Positions 9,118 through 17,106 of a DNA stretch of 64,000 nucleotides are shown here, one piece after another (the stretch's first letter is position 1; each line of letters opens with the position of its first letter). The stretch lies in the NCBI GenBank assembly GCA_015520735.1, contig WAPN01000006.1, positions 177,757 through 241,756 on the forward strand, written 5' to 3'. A program made the position numbers and the translations under genes. The stretch is from Desulfurococcales archaeon. Lineage in GTDB: Archaea; Thermoproteota; Thermoprotei_A; Sulfolobales; Desulfurococcaceae. Below the pieces are notes generated by a model. It was not told where the DNA came from. It saw only the letters and a program-made list of their open reading frames with translations, and did no database searches.

Positions 9118-9413
9118 CGCTCGATATAATGTACTACTATCAGTCGCTTATCAAACGATCCTATTTTAGAGAACAACTCAACGGGATCAGTATCGCCGTA
9201 AACATAGATATCTATGTAGATTTTGTTACCATTATAGCTTACAAGAAGAATAGAATCATCCAGTACGAGGAAAAGCGTTGAAACAAAACCATTGGTCTTC
9301 AAATACCTCCTCGGCTTAAGCTTTTCGAGGAGCTTATCGGAGAACTCATCAAAATTACTAATCCTCTGCTTGATTTCCACCATCAAGTGACGCAACCAAC
9401 AACACCAAGCCAT
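9114..9413 (-). CDS. Hypothetical protein, 99 aa
   Basis: Unrecognised soluble protein, convergent with the DUF2283-like gene and ending four bases inside it. The pattern of an N-terminal helix, then beta strands (GFVSTLFLVLDDSILLVSY and NGNKIYIDIYVYG) and a final LIVVHYIE strand looks like a real folded domain. The first ten residues (hydrophobic and Trp/Cys rich) overlap the region just outside tRNA-Leu, so Met11 (MVEIKQ, position 9383) is a more likely start. Possibly a partner of the DUF2283-like protein; that is inference from position. Confidence 0.45.
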   Translation of the reverse strand: MAWCCWLRHLMVEIKQRISNFDEFSDKLLEKLKPRRYLKTNGFVSTLFLVLDDSILLVSYNGNKIYIDIYVYGDTDPVELFSKIGSFDKRLIVVHYIER

Positions 9414-9420
9414 AGAATTG

Positions 9421-9508
9421 TGGTGCGGGGGGTGGGATTTGAACCCACGCAGGCCTACGCCACCGGGTCCTCAACCCGGCCCCTTTGACCTAGCTCGGGC
9501 ACCCCCGC
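9421..9508 (-). tRNA. tRNA-Leu (GAG)
   Basis: Full cloverleaf on the minus strand with acceptor GCGGGGG/CCCCCGC. The anticodon loop TTGAGGA lies between CCGGG and CCCGG, so the anticodon is GAG. A long variable arm is present, as expected for Leu, and the T-loop is GGTTCAAATC. The 3' CCA is encoded. No intron. Confidence 0.96.
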
Positions 9509-9625
9509 GCATACCCTAGGTAAAAGTAATTTCGCAACTAGTGTTTATATTCATAACGGAAAACACCAGCCCTGTAATTGATATAAATAAATAAGGGGCA
9601 CGTTAAACTTATTTTTAGACTAGAC

Positions 9626-9743
9626 GCCGGGGTGCCCGAGCGGCCTAAGGGGGTGGGCTCGAGACCTTTTCCGGCTTTCCCGGGCTGAGAGACCCACTGT
9701 CCCCTCGGGGGGCGCGCGGGTTCGAATCCCGCCCCCGGCGCCA
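9626..9743 (+). tRNA. tRNA-Ser (CGA) with 28-nt intron
   Basis: Acceptor GCCGGGG/CCCCGGC with discriminator G and encoded CCA. Anticodon stem GTGGG/CCCAC; the loop begins CTCGAG, giving anticodon CGA (9660-9662). A 28-nt intron at about 9664-9691 sits at the canonical site after position 37. The long GC-rich variable arm fits serine. Confidence 0.94.
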
Positions 9744-9774
9744 CTAATAATATCTTTTCTTGCTAGATTCTTGT

Positions 9775-10704
9775 ATGGTGCATGGATTGATTGTTCCCTG
9801 CTTAACATTTAAGATTAGAGAAAAACTAACGTGGAGACTCGTGCTTGGCGCATATAGTTTTCCATGGGAGTATGATGGGAAAACGGGGCATTTCGTGGTA
9901 GGTGATACAGTTATAGTTGTGGAGACCAATAAGGATCAAGTGGGGGTGCATGTTTATAGTTTAAAAAACGACTGCGCCGACATAGATGAAAGGATCATCG
10001 TCTCATTTTTCGATCTCAGGAACAGCTATACGGAGTTTTACGAGAAAGCATTAAAAGACCCCCTTCTCTCCGAATTTGCTAAGGAATATTATGGATGGAG
10101 ACCCAGACAATCAGATCTATGGTGGGCAACAGTTATTGGTGTCTGTCAACAGAACGCTAGTTTTCTTCAGGGATGGAAAATGCTGGCGTCGATAATCAAG
10201 CTTTATGGACGAAGGATACTTGTAGGAAATAAGGAGTTATTAGTTCCACCTACACCCAATGATATTCTCAAGCACCCCGAATTACTTGTCCAAGCTAAAA
10301 CAGGATATCGTGCAGAAACAATTATGCGTGTAGCCAAGCTATTCGTAGAGAAGCCTAGTAGTGAGATCGAATTTTATGATCTGGTATCAATTAGGGGGAT
10401 CGGCGAATACACAGCATCTTTAGCCATGGTCCTCGCGAGGAGAGAATATTGGAGAGCGCCAATTGATCGTTGGCTCAAAAGAATAGTTGCCCATGTATAT
10501 TGCGCCAACGATAGAGATGCCTCGAAAATCTATCAAAGGCTCTGGGGAAAATACCAAGGCCTCGCTGCACTGGCGACGACCATTGCTCTAGATGCTGTTC
10601 CCTTAAGACAGGCGCTTAAAAGGATAGACGAGGGAAAAACCATTCCATCGATAATGGATAAGCCTACACCAGCAAATATGTGGATGTTCACTGAGTACTG
10701 GTAG
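9775..10704 (+). CDS. HhH-GPD DNA glycosylase, AlkA/3-methyladenine type
   Basis: Predicted base-excision glycosylase of the helix-hairpin-helix GPD superfamily. The hairpin motif is LVSIRGIGEYTASLAMV (late third of the protein) and the catalytic Asp is in the following APIDRWLKRI. A Lys at the EndoIII/OGG position is not evident, so a monofunctional AlkA-like enzyme excising alkylated purines is favoured. The N-terminal ~95 residues form an AlkA-like beta domain. ATG at 9775 is chosen because the earlier TTG (9760) lies only 17 bases after tRNA-Ser and gives no better homology. The stop is followed after one base by the GTG of the next gene, suggesting an operon. Confidence 0.86.
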   Translation: MVHGLIVPCLTFKIREKLTWRLVLGAYSFPWEYDGKTGHFVVGDTVIVVETNKDQVGVHVYSLKNDCADIDERIIVSFFDLRNSYTEFYEKALKDPLLSEFAKEYYGWRPRQSDLWWATVIGVCQQNASFLQGWKMLASIIKLYGRRILVGNKELLVPPTPNDILKHPELLVQAKTGYRAETIMRVAKLFVEKPSSEIEFYDLVSIRGIGEYTASLAMVLARREYWRAPIDRWLKRIVAHVYCANDRDASKIYQRLWGKYQGLAALATTIALDAVPLRQALKRIDEGKTIPSIMDKPTPANMWMFTEYW

Positions 10705-10705
10705 G

Positions 10706-12358
10706 GTGTACAAATTGGGAATAGTACCCTTGGCAGAAGTAATCGAGACGCTCTATAGAATAGATGGTAGAGGCTATAAGAGTTACAAGAAGTTATCGAG
10801 TATAAAGTTCTCGATAAGCGGTTGTATAGCTACATTCACGAAGATACAGAGCGATCCTTATGCTCCTCCATCAGTATTAGAGGTCGAGATACCCTATAAG
10901 GTACATAAGATCAAGGAGATAAGATCGCCTGTTTTAGATTTTGTTTCACGAATAATACATTCAGCTTCAAGAACATACTCGGCTAAACGGGGGACAGGCA
11001 ATAGTGGTTATATAGGCATACCCAGGCTTAGCCCATGTATCATATATAGATCTAGTGCAGAAGCACGCGGCTCAACTCTTGTGGTTAGACTATATATGGG
11101 CTTACCAGCTAGAGGAAGGAGAGTATTAGGTAGAATAGCCGCCAAAATGCTTCGTGAATATCTAGTAGGAATACTCTCCAAAATAGATGATTTTCCGAAT
11201 AAATACCGAGCGAAACTCGAGAAGCACGTAATGGTCTATGACGATTATTTCTTCATTAGGAAATGGCTGAGAGAAAACGAGTTTGTATCATTTGTTGCTA
11301 ATGGAAGCATACTTCCGAGAAAAAACAGTAGAAGTGATAAGCCCTTACCAAACGCCATACCATTTATAGTGGACGAACCTTGCTCAGAAGAAATAGAGCT
11401 TCCAAGCGGTAAAGTTCTGAAGGGCATAGCGATAAAGTCGGGGATCACAGTCATAACTGGTGGTGGTTTTCATGGCAAATCGACGCTGCTCAATTCTATT
11501 ATAGAAGGAATTTATCCCCACATACCTGGTGATGGACGAGAATACGCTGTAACATTGCCCGAAGCCGTATATGTTAAGGCTGAGGACGGTAGAATAATTA
11601 ACGGCGTAGACATATCGGTTTTCATCAAAAACCTGCCTTCACAAATAAACACGCAAAAATTCCATACGCTTAATGCGAGCGGCTCTACAAGTATGGCTGC
11701 TAGTATTTCAGAGGCTATAGAGGCGGGCATGAACATAATATTATTCGACGAAGACACAGCAGCCACAAATCTGCTATACAAGGACAAGTTCATGGATGAG
11801 ATAATCATTGAAGAACCTATAACACCCCTAACAAGCCTATGCACAGATATGAAGAATAAAGGTATAAGTATTATAGGAGTAATGAGCGCCTCCTCAGCTA
11901 TGCTACCCCACTCTGATACAGTCATAGTTATGCGTAAATATAGACCAACTATTATCCCTCCACAGAAAATACGCATAGATAATGATCTCTACCCTAAGAA
12001 ACACACCTGCTTCAGAAAACCACATACCCGAAGGATCTGCCTAACTAGAAAAACACGCATCAAGGCCAAAAACGATAAGATTGTGATAAAATTCAATAAT
12101 CAAAACTACGACTTACTAGTAGACAATCCGAGGATAGTAGAGAAGGGACAAATCAACTATGCGGCAAAGATAATTGAGAAGCTAATACATGAAAATATAT
12201 GTCTTGACACAACTTCTCTTCTACAACACATAGATGATATTATGCATAGAGGCTTCATCACAGTATCAAGAATAGTTACTCCCGATCTATCTGTTCTATA
12301 TCCCTTTGATGTACTATGGATTATTAATAGGTTACCAATAATTAATACTTATAATTAA
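10706..12358 (+). CDS. Predicted ABC-class ATPase (COG3044 type)
   Basis: Soluble P-loop ATPase of the uncharacterised COG3044 group. Walker A is GGFHGKSTLL, with His in place of the usual Ser or Gly; a Walker B-like segment NIILFDEDTAATN follows ~90 residues later, preceded by an ASGSTSMAASI segment that corresponds to an ABC signature variant. The N-terminal ~230 residues are a family-specific domain with RGTGNSGYIG and a basic C-terminal domain follows. Length of 550 residues fits the family. Biological role is unknown; an association with RNA or translation has been suggested only by conservation. GTG start one base after the stop of the DNA glycosylase gene. Confidence 0.85.
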   Translation: MYKLGIVPLAEVIETLYRIDGRGYKSYKKLSSIKFSISGCIATFTKIQSDPYAPPSVLEVEIPYKVHKIKEIRSPVLDFVSRIIHSASRTYSAKRGTGNSGYIGIPRLSPCIIYRSSAEARGSTLVVRLYMGLPARGRRVLGRIAAKMLREYLVGILSKIDDFPNKYRAKLEKHVMVYDDYFFIRKWLRENEFVSFVANGSILPRKNSRSDKPLPNAIPFIVDEPCSEEIELPSGKVLKGIAIKSGITVITGGGFHGKSTLLNSIIEGIYPHIPGDGREYAVTLPEAVYVKAEDGRIINGVDISVFIKNLPSQINTQKFHTLNASGSTSMAASISEAIEAGMNIILFDEDTAATNLLYKDKFMDEIIIEEPITPLTSLCTDMKNKGISIIGVMSASSAMLPHSDTVIVMRKYRPTIIPPQKIRIDNDLYPKKHTCFRKPHTRRICLTRKTRIKAKNDKIVIKFNNQNYDLLVDNPRIVEKGQINYAAKIIEKLIHENICLDTTSLLQHIDDIMHRGFITVSRIVTPDLSVLYPFDVLWIINRLPIINTYN

Positions 12359-12364
12359 TACTTA

Positions 12365-12433
12365 AGCCCTCCTAGCCGAGGGACTCGTCATCACTCAGAC
12401 GATGCGGGCGACACCCGACGGGCTGTCATCGGG
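12365..12433. ncRNA. GC-rich structured island, candidate small RNA
   Basis: A ~70-base GC-rich stretch in AT-rich flanks. It can form three hairpins: CCCTC/GAGGG (12367-12371 with 12378-12382), TCGTC/GACGA (12385-12389 with 12398-12402) and CCCGA/TCGGG (12414-12418 with 12429-12433). Read on the minus strand, 12388-12398 gives CTGAGTGATGA, a D/C-box or kink-loop-like signal for L7Ae. No complete C/D or ACA box set is visible. In hyperthermophiles GC islands commonly mark structural RNAs; strand and class are unresolved. Confidence 0.35.
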
Positions 12434-12439
12434 CAACCA

Positions 12440-12668
12440 GTATTTCTAATATGCATGTTTGATATTATATCACCTTCTACATGCTATGCCAACGAGTTCG
12501 TGCAAGTTATTAGACCTTTTTTCTCCACATAGCTCCTAATACCATGAATTATCTCTTGCACAATATTATGTCCTCTTCTAAGAAACCCTGTTCCTATCTG
12601 GACAGCGCTAGCACCAGCCAGTATGAATTATTCTATAACATCTCTCCGAGTCTCAGCACCACCAACAC
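12440..12668 (-). pseudogene. pyrD: Dihydroorotate dehydrogenase C-terminal remnant
   Basis: The minus strand encodes the C-terminal end of a PyrD-type dihydroorotate dehydrogenase: VGGAETRRDVIE, an in-frame stop, then FILAGASAVQIGTG and a final helix (EIIHGIRSYVEKKGL). The FMN-phosphate-binding segment IGVGG...AGASAVQIGT is diagnostic. No N-terminal three quarters of the enzyme is present; the sequence runs directly into the pyrF remnant upstream at about 12668. A second stop follows a few codons before a recognisable C-terminus. Clearly non-functional. Confidence 0.82.
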
Positions 12669-13268
12669 CTATGATCTCGTAGTCTGCACCAACCTTCAAT
12701 GTAGAGCCCGGCTCAACGCCTTGAGCACCTATGCAGGGCGAGTATATTTTTCACGGTTATCTCCTTGGACGACAGTTTTTCTCTAACCATCTTTATGATG
12801 TAAGGCTTGGTAGCTGGTACGACAATTCCGTAGGGTTTTAATCTCCAACTACCCTGATCAACCTATTCAGCAAATGATCGATGACCTCAGTTGATCCCGA
12901 GTGGCTCATTGAGATGACCAGCATGAGCCTTACATTTTTTATCCAGGTATTTTTCTTTGAGCTCCTGGAGTCCGCCGTTAAGGCCTATAAATGCATGTGC
13001 TATAGCCTCATTTACACCAATATTGATAAAAGGCTCTATAGTGGAGATCATTACAGGCGCTATGTCTACTAGTTTTAAATAAAGTATCATATGTTCTAGA
13101 TCAAATACTTTTTCAACAATACTCCTTACTCCCGACAGTCCGTATCTTATTGAGAATGTGGTCCTATCTTTATACCTGCAATATACTTTTGGCCTGAGCA
13201 AGCTTTGCGGTGAGTTCTTCGATCTCCGTGTTCTTATATGAATCGATCGTAAGTATTATTCTTGACAA
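12668..13268 (-). pseudogene. pyrF: Orotidine-5'-phosphate decarboxylase pseudogene
   Basis: Collinear but broken OMP decarboxylase on the minus strand, spread over several frames. Pieces in order: RIILTIDSYKNTE (13260s), GIKIGPHS, IRYGLSGVRSIVEK, LVDIAPVMISTI...VNEAIAHAFIGLNGGL, then after a shift LMLVISMSHSGSTEVID, then GIVVPATKPYIIK, then CIGAQGVEPGSTLKVGADYEIIG. These match the order of conserved blocks of crenarchaeal PyrF. At least four frame changes or stops interrupt it, and its end is fused to the pyrD remnant. It lies just downstream of pyrG on the same strand, as in a former pyr gene cluster. Confidence 0.85.
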
Positions 13269-13275
13269 GACATTA

Positions 13276-14880
13276 CTATCTTTTAATGATTTTTACAAAA
13301 TACGTGTACACAGGGGATGGTTCTAATGGTCTGCTCTTGAACTCAGGATGGGGCTGACTCCCAAAGAATATTGTCTTATACTGTTTCATCTCTATGAATT
13401 CTGGGTATCCCTCCATACTCCATCCACTAACACGTACTCCCGCTGATTCTAGTTTGTCGAGATACTTTGGATTTACCTCGTATCTATGTCTATGGCGTTC
13501 GTAGATCAGTCCCTTATTATACATCTTATACGCTATTGTATCTCGAACAATTTTAATCGGATGTGCTCCGAGCCTCATTGATCCTCCGAGATGTTTTACA
13601 TTGTATTGGCTTGGCAGGAGATCCACTACCGGGTAAGGAGTATTGGGGTCAAGCTCAGTGCTATTTGCTTTCTCCCAGCCAATAACATTCCTGAAGATCT
13701 CGATAACCATTAACTGCATTCCAAAACATATCCCTAGTACTGGTTTATTGTTTTCTCTAAGCGTTTTGATCGCTTGTATTTTTCCTTCCGCACCTCTTTT
13801 CCCAAAGCCCGGTAGTATGATAGCGGCATCTGTCTCTTCAACTATTTTCTCGGGTTTGATCCTCCCTCTCTCTATCTCTGTTGACTCATACCATTTGAGC
13901 TCTATGCCGACGTTGTTCCATGCCCCTGAGTGTCGGAGCGCCTCGATTATGCTTATGTAGCTGTCGTGGAGCTTTGTGTATTTTCCTATCATTGCTATCC
14001 TTACTTTTTTACCGGTGTTCTTGACCCGGTTAACGAACTCCTCCCACTTGGAGATATCGGGTTCTTTGTATTCTAGATCTAGTAGTCTCGCAATGCATCG
14101 GGTGTAACCCTTTGAGTGAAGCAGTAATGGTACCTCATATATCGTATCAACATCTGGATCGCCGAATACAGCATCGACTGGAAGATTAGAATATAACGCT
14201 ATTTTCTGTCGAGCCTCGGGTTCCAGGTCTCTCTGGGATCGTACAACCACTATGTCTGGCATTATACCTATCCTTCTCAGCTCTTGTATGCTGTGTTGAA
14301 CAGGCTTTGTCTTCTGTTCTCCAGTGACGGATAGGATGGGTGCTAGTGCCACGTGTATGGAGACCGTATTATTTCTGCCTTCTTCTATGCGCATCTGTCT
14401 TATGGCCTCGAGGAAGGGAAGGCTTTCTATATCTCCGACCGTTCCACCAATCTCTACTAGAACTACGTCGGCTTCATTATTCCTGGCGATTCTCCGTATA
14501 CGGTTTTTTATCTCATCGGTAATGTGCGGTATTATTTGTACGCATTTGCCGAGATATTCGCCCTTTCTCTCCTTTGTGATCACTGATAGATAGACTTGTC
14601 CTGTCGTGATATTGTTTTCCTTGCTTAGGTTGATTCCTAGAAATCTCTCGTAGTGGCCTAGGTCTAGGTCGGTTTCGCCACCATCTTCTGTTACGAAGAC
14701 CTCGCCATGCATAAATGGGTTCATGGTGCCAGCGTCAACGTTGACATAAGGATCGATCTTGATTGCTGTAACGCTGTAGCCCATGCTTTTTATCAGGAGA
14801 CCAGTAGATGCTGTGACTATTCCTTTTCCCAGCCCTGAGAGGACGCCTCCGGTGATAAACACGTATTTTGTCTTTGCCAC
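13276..14880 (-). CDS. pyrG: CTP synthase
   Basis: Amidates UTP to CTP using glutamine, the last step of pyrimidine nucleotide synthesis. The N-terminal synthetase domain begins KYVFITGGVLSGLGKG with the P-loop, followed by DPYVNVDAGTM and GGTVGDIES. The C-terminal class I glutamine amidotransferase domain has the nucleophile in GICFGMQL and the catalytic His/Glu in PHPEFKSR. GTG at 14880, with GGAGTG a few bases upstream, gives 534 residues, the normal length; an in-frame start further upstream adds a non-conserved stretch. The downstream pyrF and pyrD remnants imply that its UTP now comes from salvage. Divergent from the phosphoribosyltransferase gene. Confidence 0.96.
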   Translation of the reverse strand: MAKTKYVFITGGVLSGLGKGIVTASTGLLIKSMGYSVTAIKIDPYVNVDAGTMNPFMHGEVFVTEDGGETDLDLGHYERFLGINLSKENNITTGQVYLSVITKERKGEYLGKCVQIIPHITDEIKNRIRRIARNNEADVVLVEIGGTVGDIESLPFLEAIRQMRIEEGRNNTVSIHVALAPILSVTGEQKTKPVQHSIQELRRIGIMPDIVVVRSQRDLEPEARQKIALYSNLPVDAVFGDPDVDTIYEVPLLLHSKGYTRCIARLLDLEYKEPDISKWEEFVNRVKNTGKKVRIAMIGKYTKLHDSYISIIEALRHSGAWNNVGIELKWYESTEIERGRIKPEKIVEETDAAIILPGFGKRGAEGKIQAIKTLRENNKPVLGICFGMQLMVIEIFRNVIGWEKANSTELDPNTPYPVVDLLPSQYNVKHLGGSMRLGAHPIKIVRDTIAYKMYNKGLIYERHRHRYEVNPKYLDKLESAGVRVSGWSMEGYPEFIEMKQYKTIFFGSQPHPEFKSRPLEPSPVYTYFVKIIKR

Positions 14881-14978
14881 GTGCCCACTCCAAGATTTTG
14901 TTTGTTTATATCTATTAAACTCTACCCTGATCAAGGAAGTATAATGGTTTAAAAACACGTACTTGAATAACGTAGAAT

Positions 14979-15551
14979 ATGGCGAGCAAGAATATATCCA
15001 TAAGATATATGTCCTGGAAAGAGCTTCATAGAGCTCTAATAATGTTGGCTAAAAGACTGTACAGAGATGGCTTTATCCCCGACATAATCTTTGCTGTTCT
15101 TAAGGGAGGACTAATACCTGCAAGAATACTATCGGATCTGGTGCAAGTAGATGAGATCGGGTTTATCGGCGTGAAGTTCTACAAAGCTGTCGGGACAAGG
15201 ATGGCTAAACCACATCTGACATTGCCGCCTACACATATGATAACCGGGCTAAATGTTCTTGTAGTAGATGATGTTGTCGAAAGCGGTAGAACTCTTCAGC
15301 TAGTAATAGAGGAGCTGTCAAGATATGAGGCTAAAGAGATAAGGAGTCTCACATTGTTTGTTAAGCCCCAACGAACTATTTCGCCGGACTATTACTACGA
15401 GGAGACTAGCCAGTGGGTTCTATTTCCCTGGGAATATATTGAGACTATCAGAGATGGTGTCGATATAAGGGATAGCGTCGGTGAAGATAGGGATCTGGTT
15501 GAGGAAATTCTGAGAAGAGGGCTTCTCAGTAAAAATAGTTTTTCTGTTTAA
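14979..15551 (+). CDS. Phosphoribosyltransferase (purine/xanthine type, COG2236-like)
   Basis: Type I phosphoribosyltransferase fold, transferring the ribose phosphate of PRPP to a nucleobase for salvage. The PRPP-binding signature is VLVVDDVVESGRTL (residues ~89-102), with a flexible-loop region before it (VKFYKAVGTRM) and an N-terminal FAVLKGGLIPARIL beta strand and helix. Length 190 residues fits the xanthine/hypoxanthine-guanine group. Base specificity cannot be assigned from motif alone. It shares a short divergent promoter region with pyrG. With the decayed pyrF/pyrD genes nearby, a role in nucleobase salvage is attractive, though uracil specificity is not indicated. Confidence 0.85.
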   Translation: MASKNISIRYMSWKELHRALIMLAKRLYRDGFIPDIIFAVLKGGLIPARILSDLVQVDEIGFIGVKFYKAVGTRMAKPHLTLPPTHMITGLNVLVVDDVVESGRTLQLVIEELSRYEAKEIRSLTLFVKPQRTISPDYYYEETSQWVLFPWEYIETIRDGVDIRDSVGEDRDLVEEILRRGLLSKNSFSV

Positions 15552-15554
15552 GCG

Positions 15555-16067
<513 letters not shown>

Positions 16068-16099
16068 CTACACCCATTAAATAATCTCTTGTTTTATGC

Positions 16100-16435
16100 C
16101 TATGTATTTGTCTTATCAAAACCCACGATCTTTTGGATAACATTGTTATCAATACAGAACCTGATCTTTGCGGTACGATATTTTTTCCTAATCAGCCCGC
16201 GCTCACTCTCTATTTCTATATCGTATTGTATGAGGCCCGCTTTGATCAATATCTTTAGATGCGCTAGCAGTAAAGGCTTAGATATACCTAGGGCTACACG
16301 TAGCTCTTTGCTAGTCATGGGCTTCTGAGAGCAGAGAGCAAGGATCTTGAGCCTTATAGGATTCGATAGCGCCTTGAATAAATATATATAGTCATTCATA
16401 TTATTGTCTTCATCGGTCATAGACTCTGACCTCAT
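16100..16435 (-). CDS. ArsR-family winged-helix transcriptional regulator
   Basis: DNA-binding repressor-like protein of 111 residues. The winged helix-turn-helix is clear: YLFKALSNPIRLKILALC, then MTSKELRVALGISKPLLLAHLKIL with the recognition helix, and a wing around YDIEIESERGLIRKKYR. No CxC metal-sensing motif is present near the recognition helix, so classical arsenic or metal sensing is unlikely; one Cys lies at FCIDNN. Located immediately upstream of the flavin reductase-like gene and co-directional, so control of that redox gene, or autoregulation, is plausible. Met6 is an alternative start. Confidence 0.88.
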   Translation of the reverse strand: MRSESMTDEDNNMNDYIYLFKALSNPIRLKILALCSQKPMTSKELRVALGISKPLLLAHLKILIKAGLIQYDIEIESERGLIRKKYRTAKIRFCIDNNVIQKIVGFDKTNT

Positions 16436-16479
16436 CGAACTATAATGATTATGTGGCGAATGAAGTAATGCTTTATGGA

Positions 16480-16725
16480 TTAGTCTCTTAATTCCTCTCT
16501 CAGCCCTCTTATTTCTTGTTTGAGGTCGCGTATTTCTTGTAAGAGCTCCCTGAATATTTCCTGATCTCTTCTATCGGTATTGCTGGAGTTTGTTGATACT
16601 GTCGTTTTTCTCAGACTTGTTATAAGGTGTTCTGCTATGATTACACCTACAATTATTATTGCGAATAATAGGAGTACCCATACGATTATATCGAATAATC
16701 CAGCTATGTCTGGAGGTATAGGCAT
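16480..16725 (-). CDS. Small single-pass membrane protein with coiled coil
   Basis: 81-residue predicted membrane protein. One hydrophobic helix spans about residues 9-31 (FDIIVWVLLLFAIIIVGVII), followed by a Ser/Thr-rich linker and a strongly charged C-terminal helix with heptad character (EIFRELLQEIRDLKQEIRGL). The topology suggests a short extracytoplasmic N-terminus and a cytoplasmic coiled coil. GTGAT upstream of the ATG is a plausible ribosome binding site. No family is recognised. It lies between the ArsR gene and tRNA-Glu. Confidence 0.65.
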   Translation of the reverse strand: MPIPPDIAGLFDIIVWVLLLFAIIIVGVIIAEHLITSLRKTTVSTNSSNTDRRDQEIFRELLQEIRDLKQEIRGLREELRD

Positions 16726-16830
16726 AATGCATCACTGGTAAATATTTAGTTATACGGGTAAATATTTTTTTACCCATTTTTGCGCAATATGGATTATATA
16801 TAATATCACTAATGATAGGATGAAACAAAG

Positions 16831-16933
16831 TGCCGCCGCCGGGATTTGAACCCGGGTCACGGGCTTTCTTCGCAGTACCATTACTTTTCTGCTCGAAAGG
16901 CCCGCATACTTGGCCGGGCTATACTACGGCGGC
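16831..16933 (-). tRNA. tRNA-Glu (UUC) with 28-nt intron
   Basis: Acceptor GCCGCCG/CGGCGGC with discriminator A; CCA is not encoded. The anticodon stem CGGGC/GCCCG encloses CTTTCG, so the anticodon is UUC (16895-16897). A 28-nt canonical intron occupies about 16866-16893. The tRNA body is the same as that of the Glu (CUC) gene near 50.1 kb. Confidence 0.95.
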
Positions 16934-16975
16934 ATCCAGACATAATGGATTATCGAGAGGAGTTTTTATAGGTTA
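16934..16975 (-). promoter_or_regulatory. tRNA-Glu (UUC) promoter
   Basis: On the minus strand TATAAAAACT (plus 16961-16970) lies about 28-37 bases before the mature tRNA 5' end, the position of an archaeal TATA box. The whole 42-base block recurs with two mismatches before the second tRNA-Glu gene, which supports a functional promoter. Confidence 0.7.
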
Positions 16976-17106
16976 TCCAGGGCTTTCTGTTTCACATTAT
17001 TAATTCTCTATTTTATTAAACCACAGTTTTATATTGGCTCTATGGGATAATCCATATTGGATCAGTGTAAGTGCTCTGTATCATAGTATTCTATGGGTGA
17101 TTAAAT

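Noticed and set aside
9538..9808. Minus-strand frames reading through tRNA-Ser
   Set aside because: They translate the complement of a tRNA gene (APGAGFEPARPPRG-type sequence is a typical artefact).
14881..14958. 26-codon extension of CTP synthase
   Set aside because: Not conserved in CTP synthases; GTG at 14880 has a ribosome binding site and gives the normal N-terminus.
16571..16828. 85-codon minus-strand frame overlapping the small membrane protein gene
   Set aside because: It is in another frame of a better-supported gene with a good start signal, and its composition is not protein-like.
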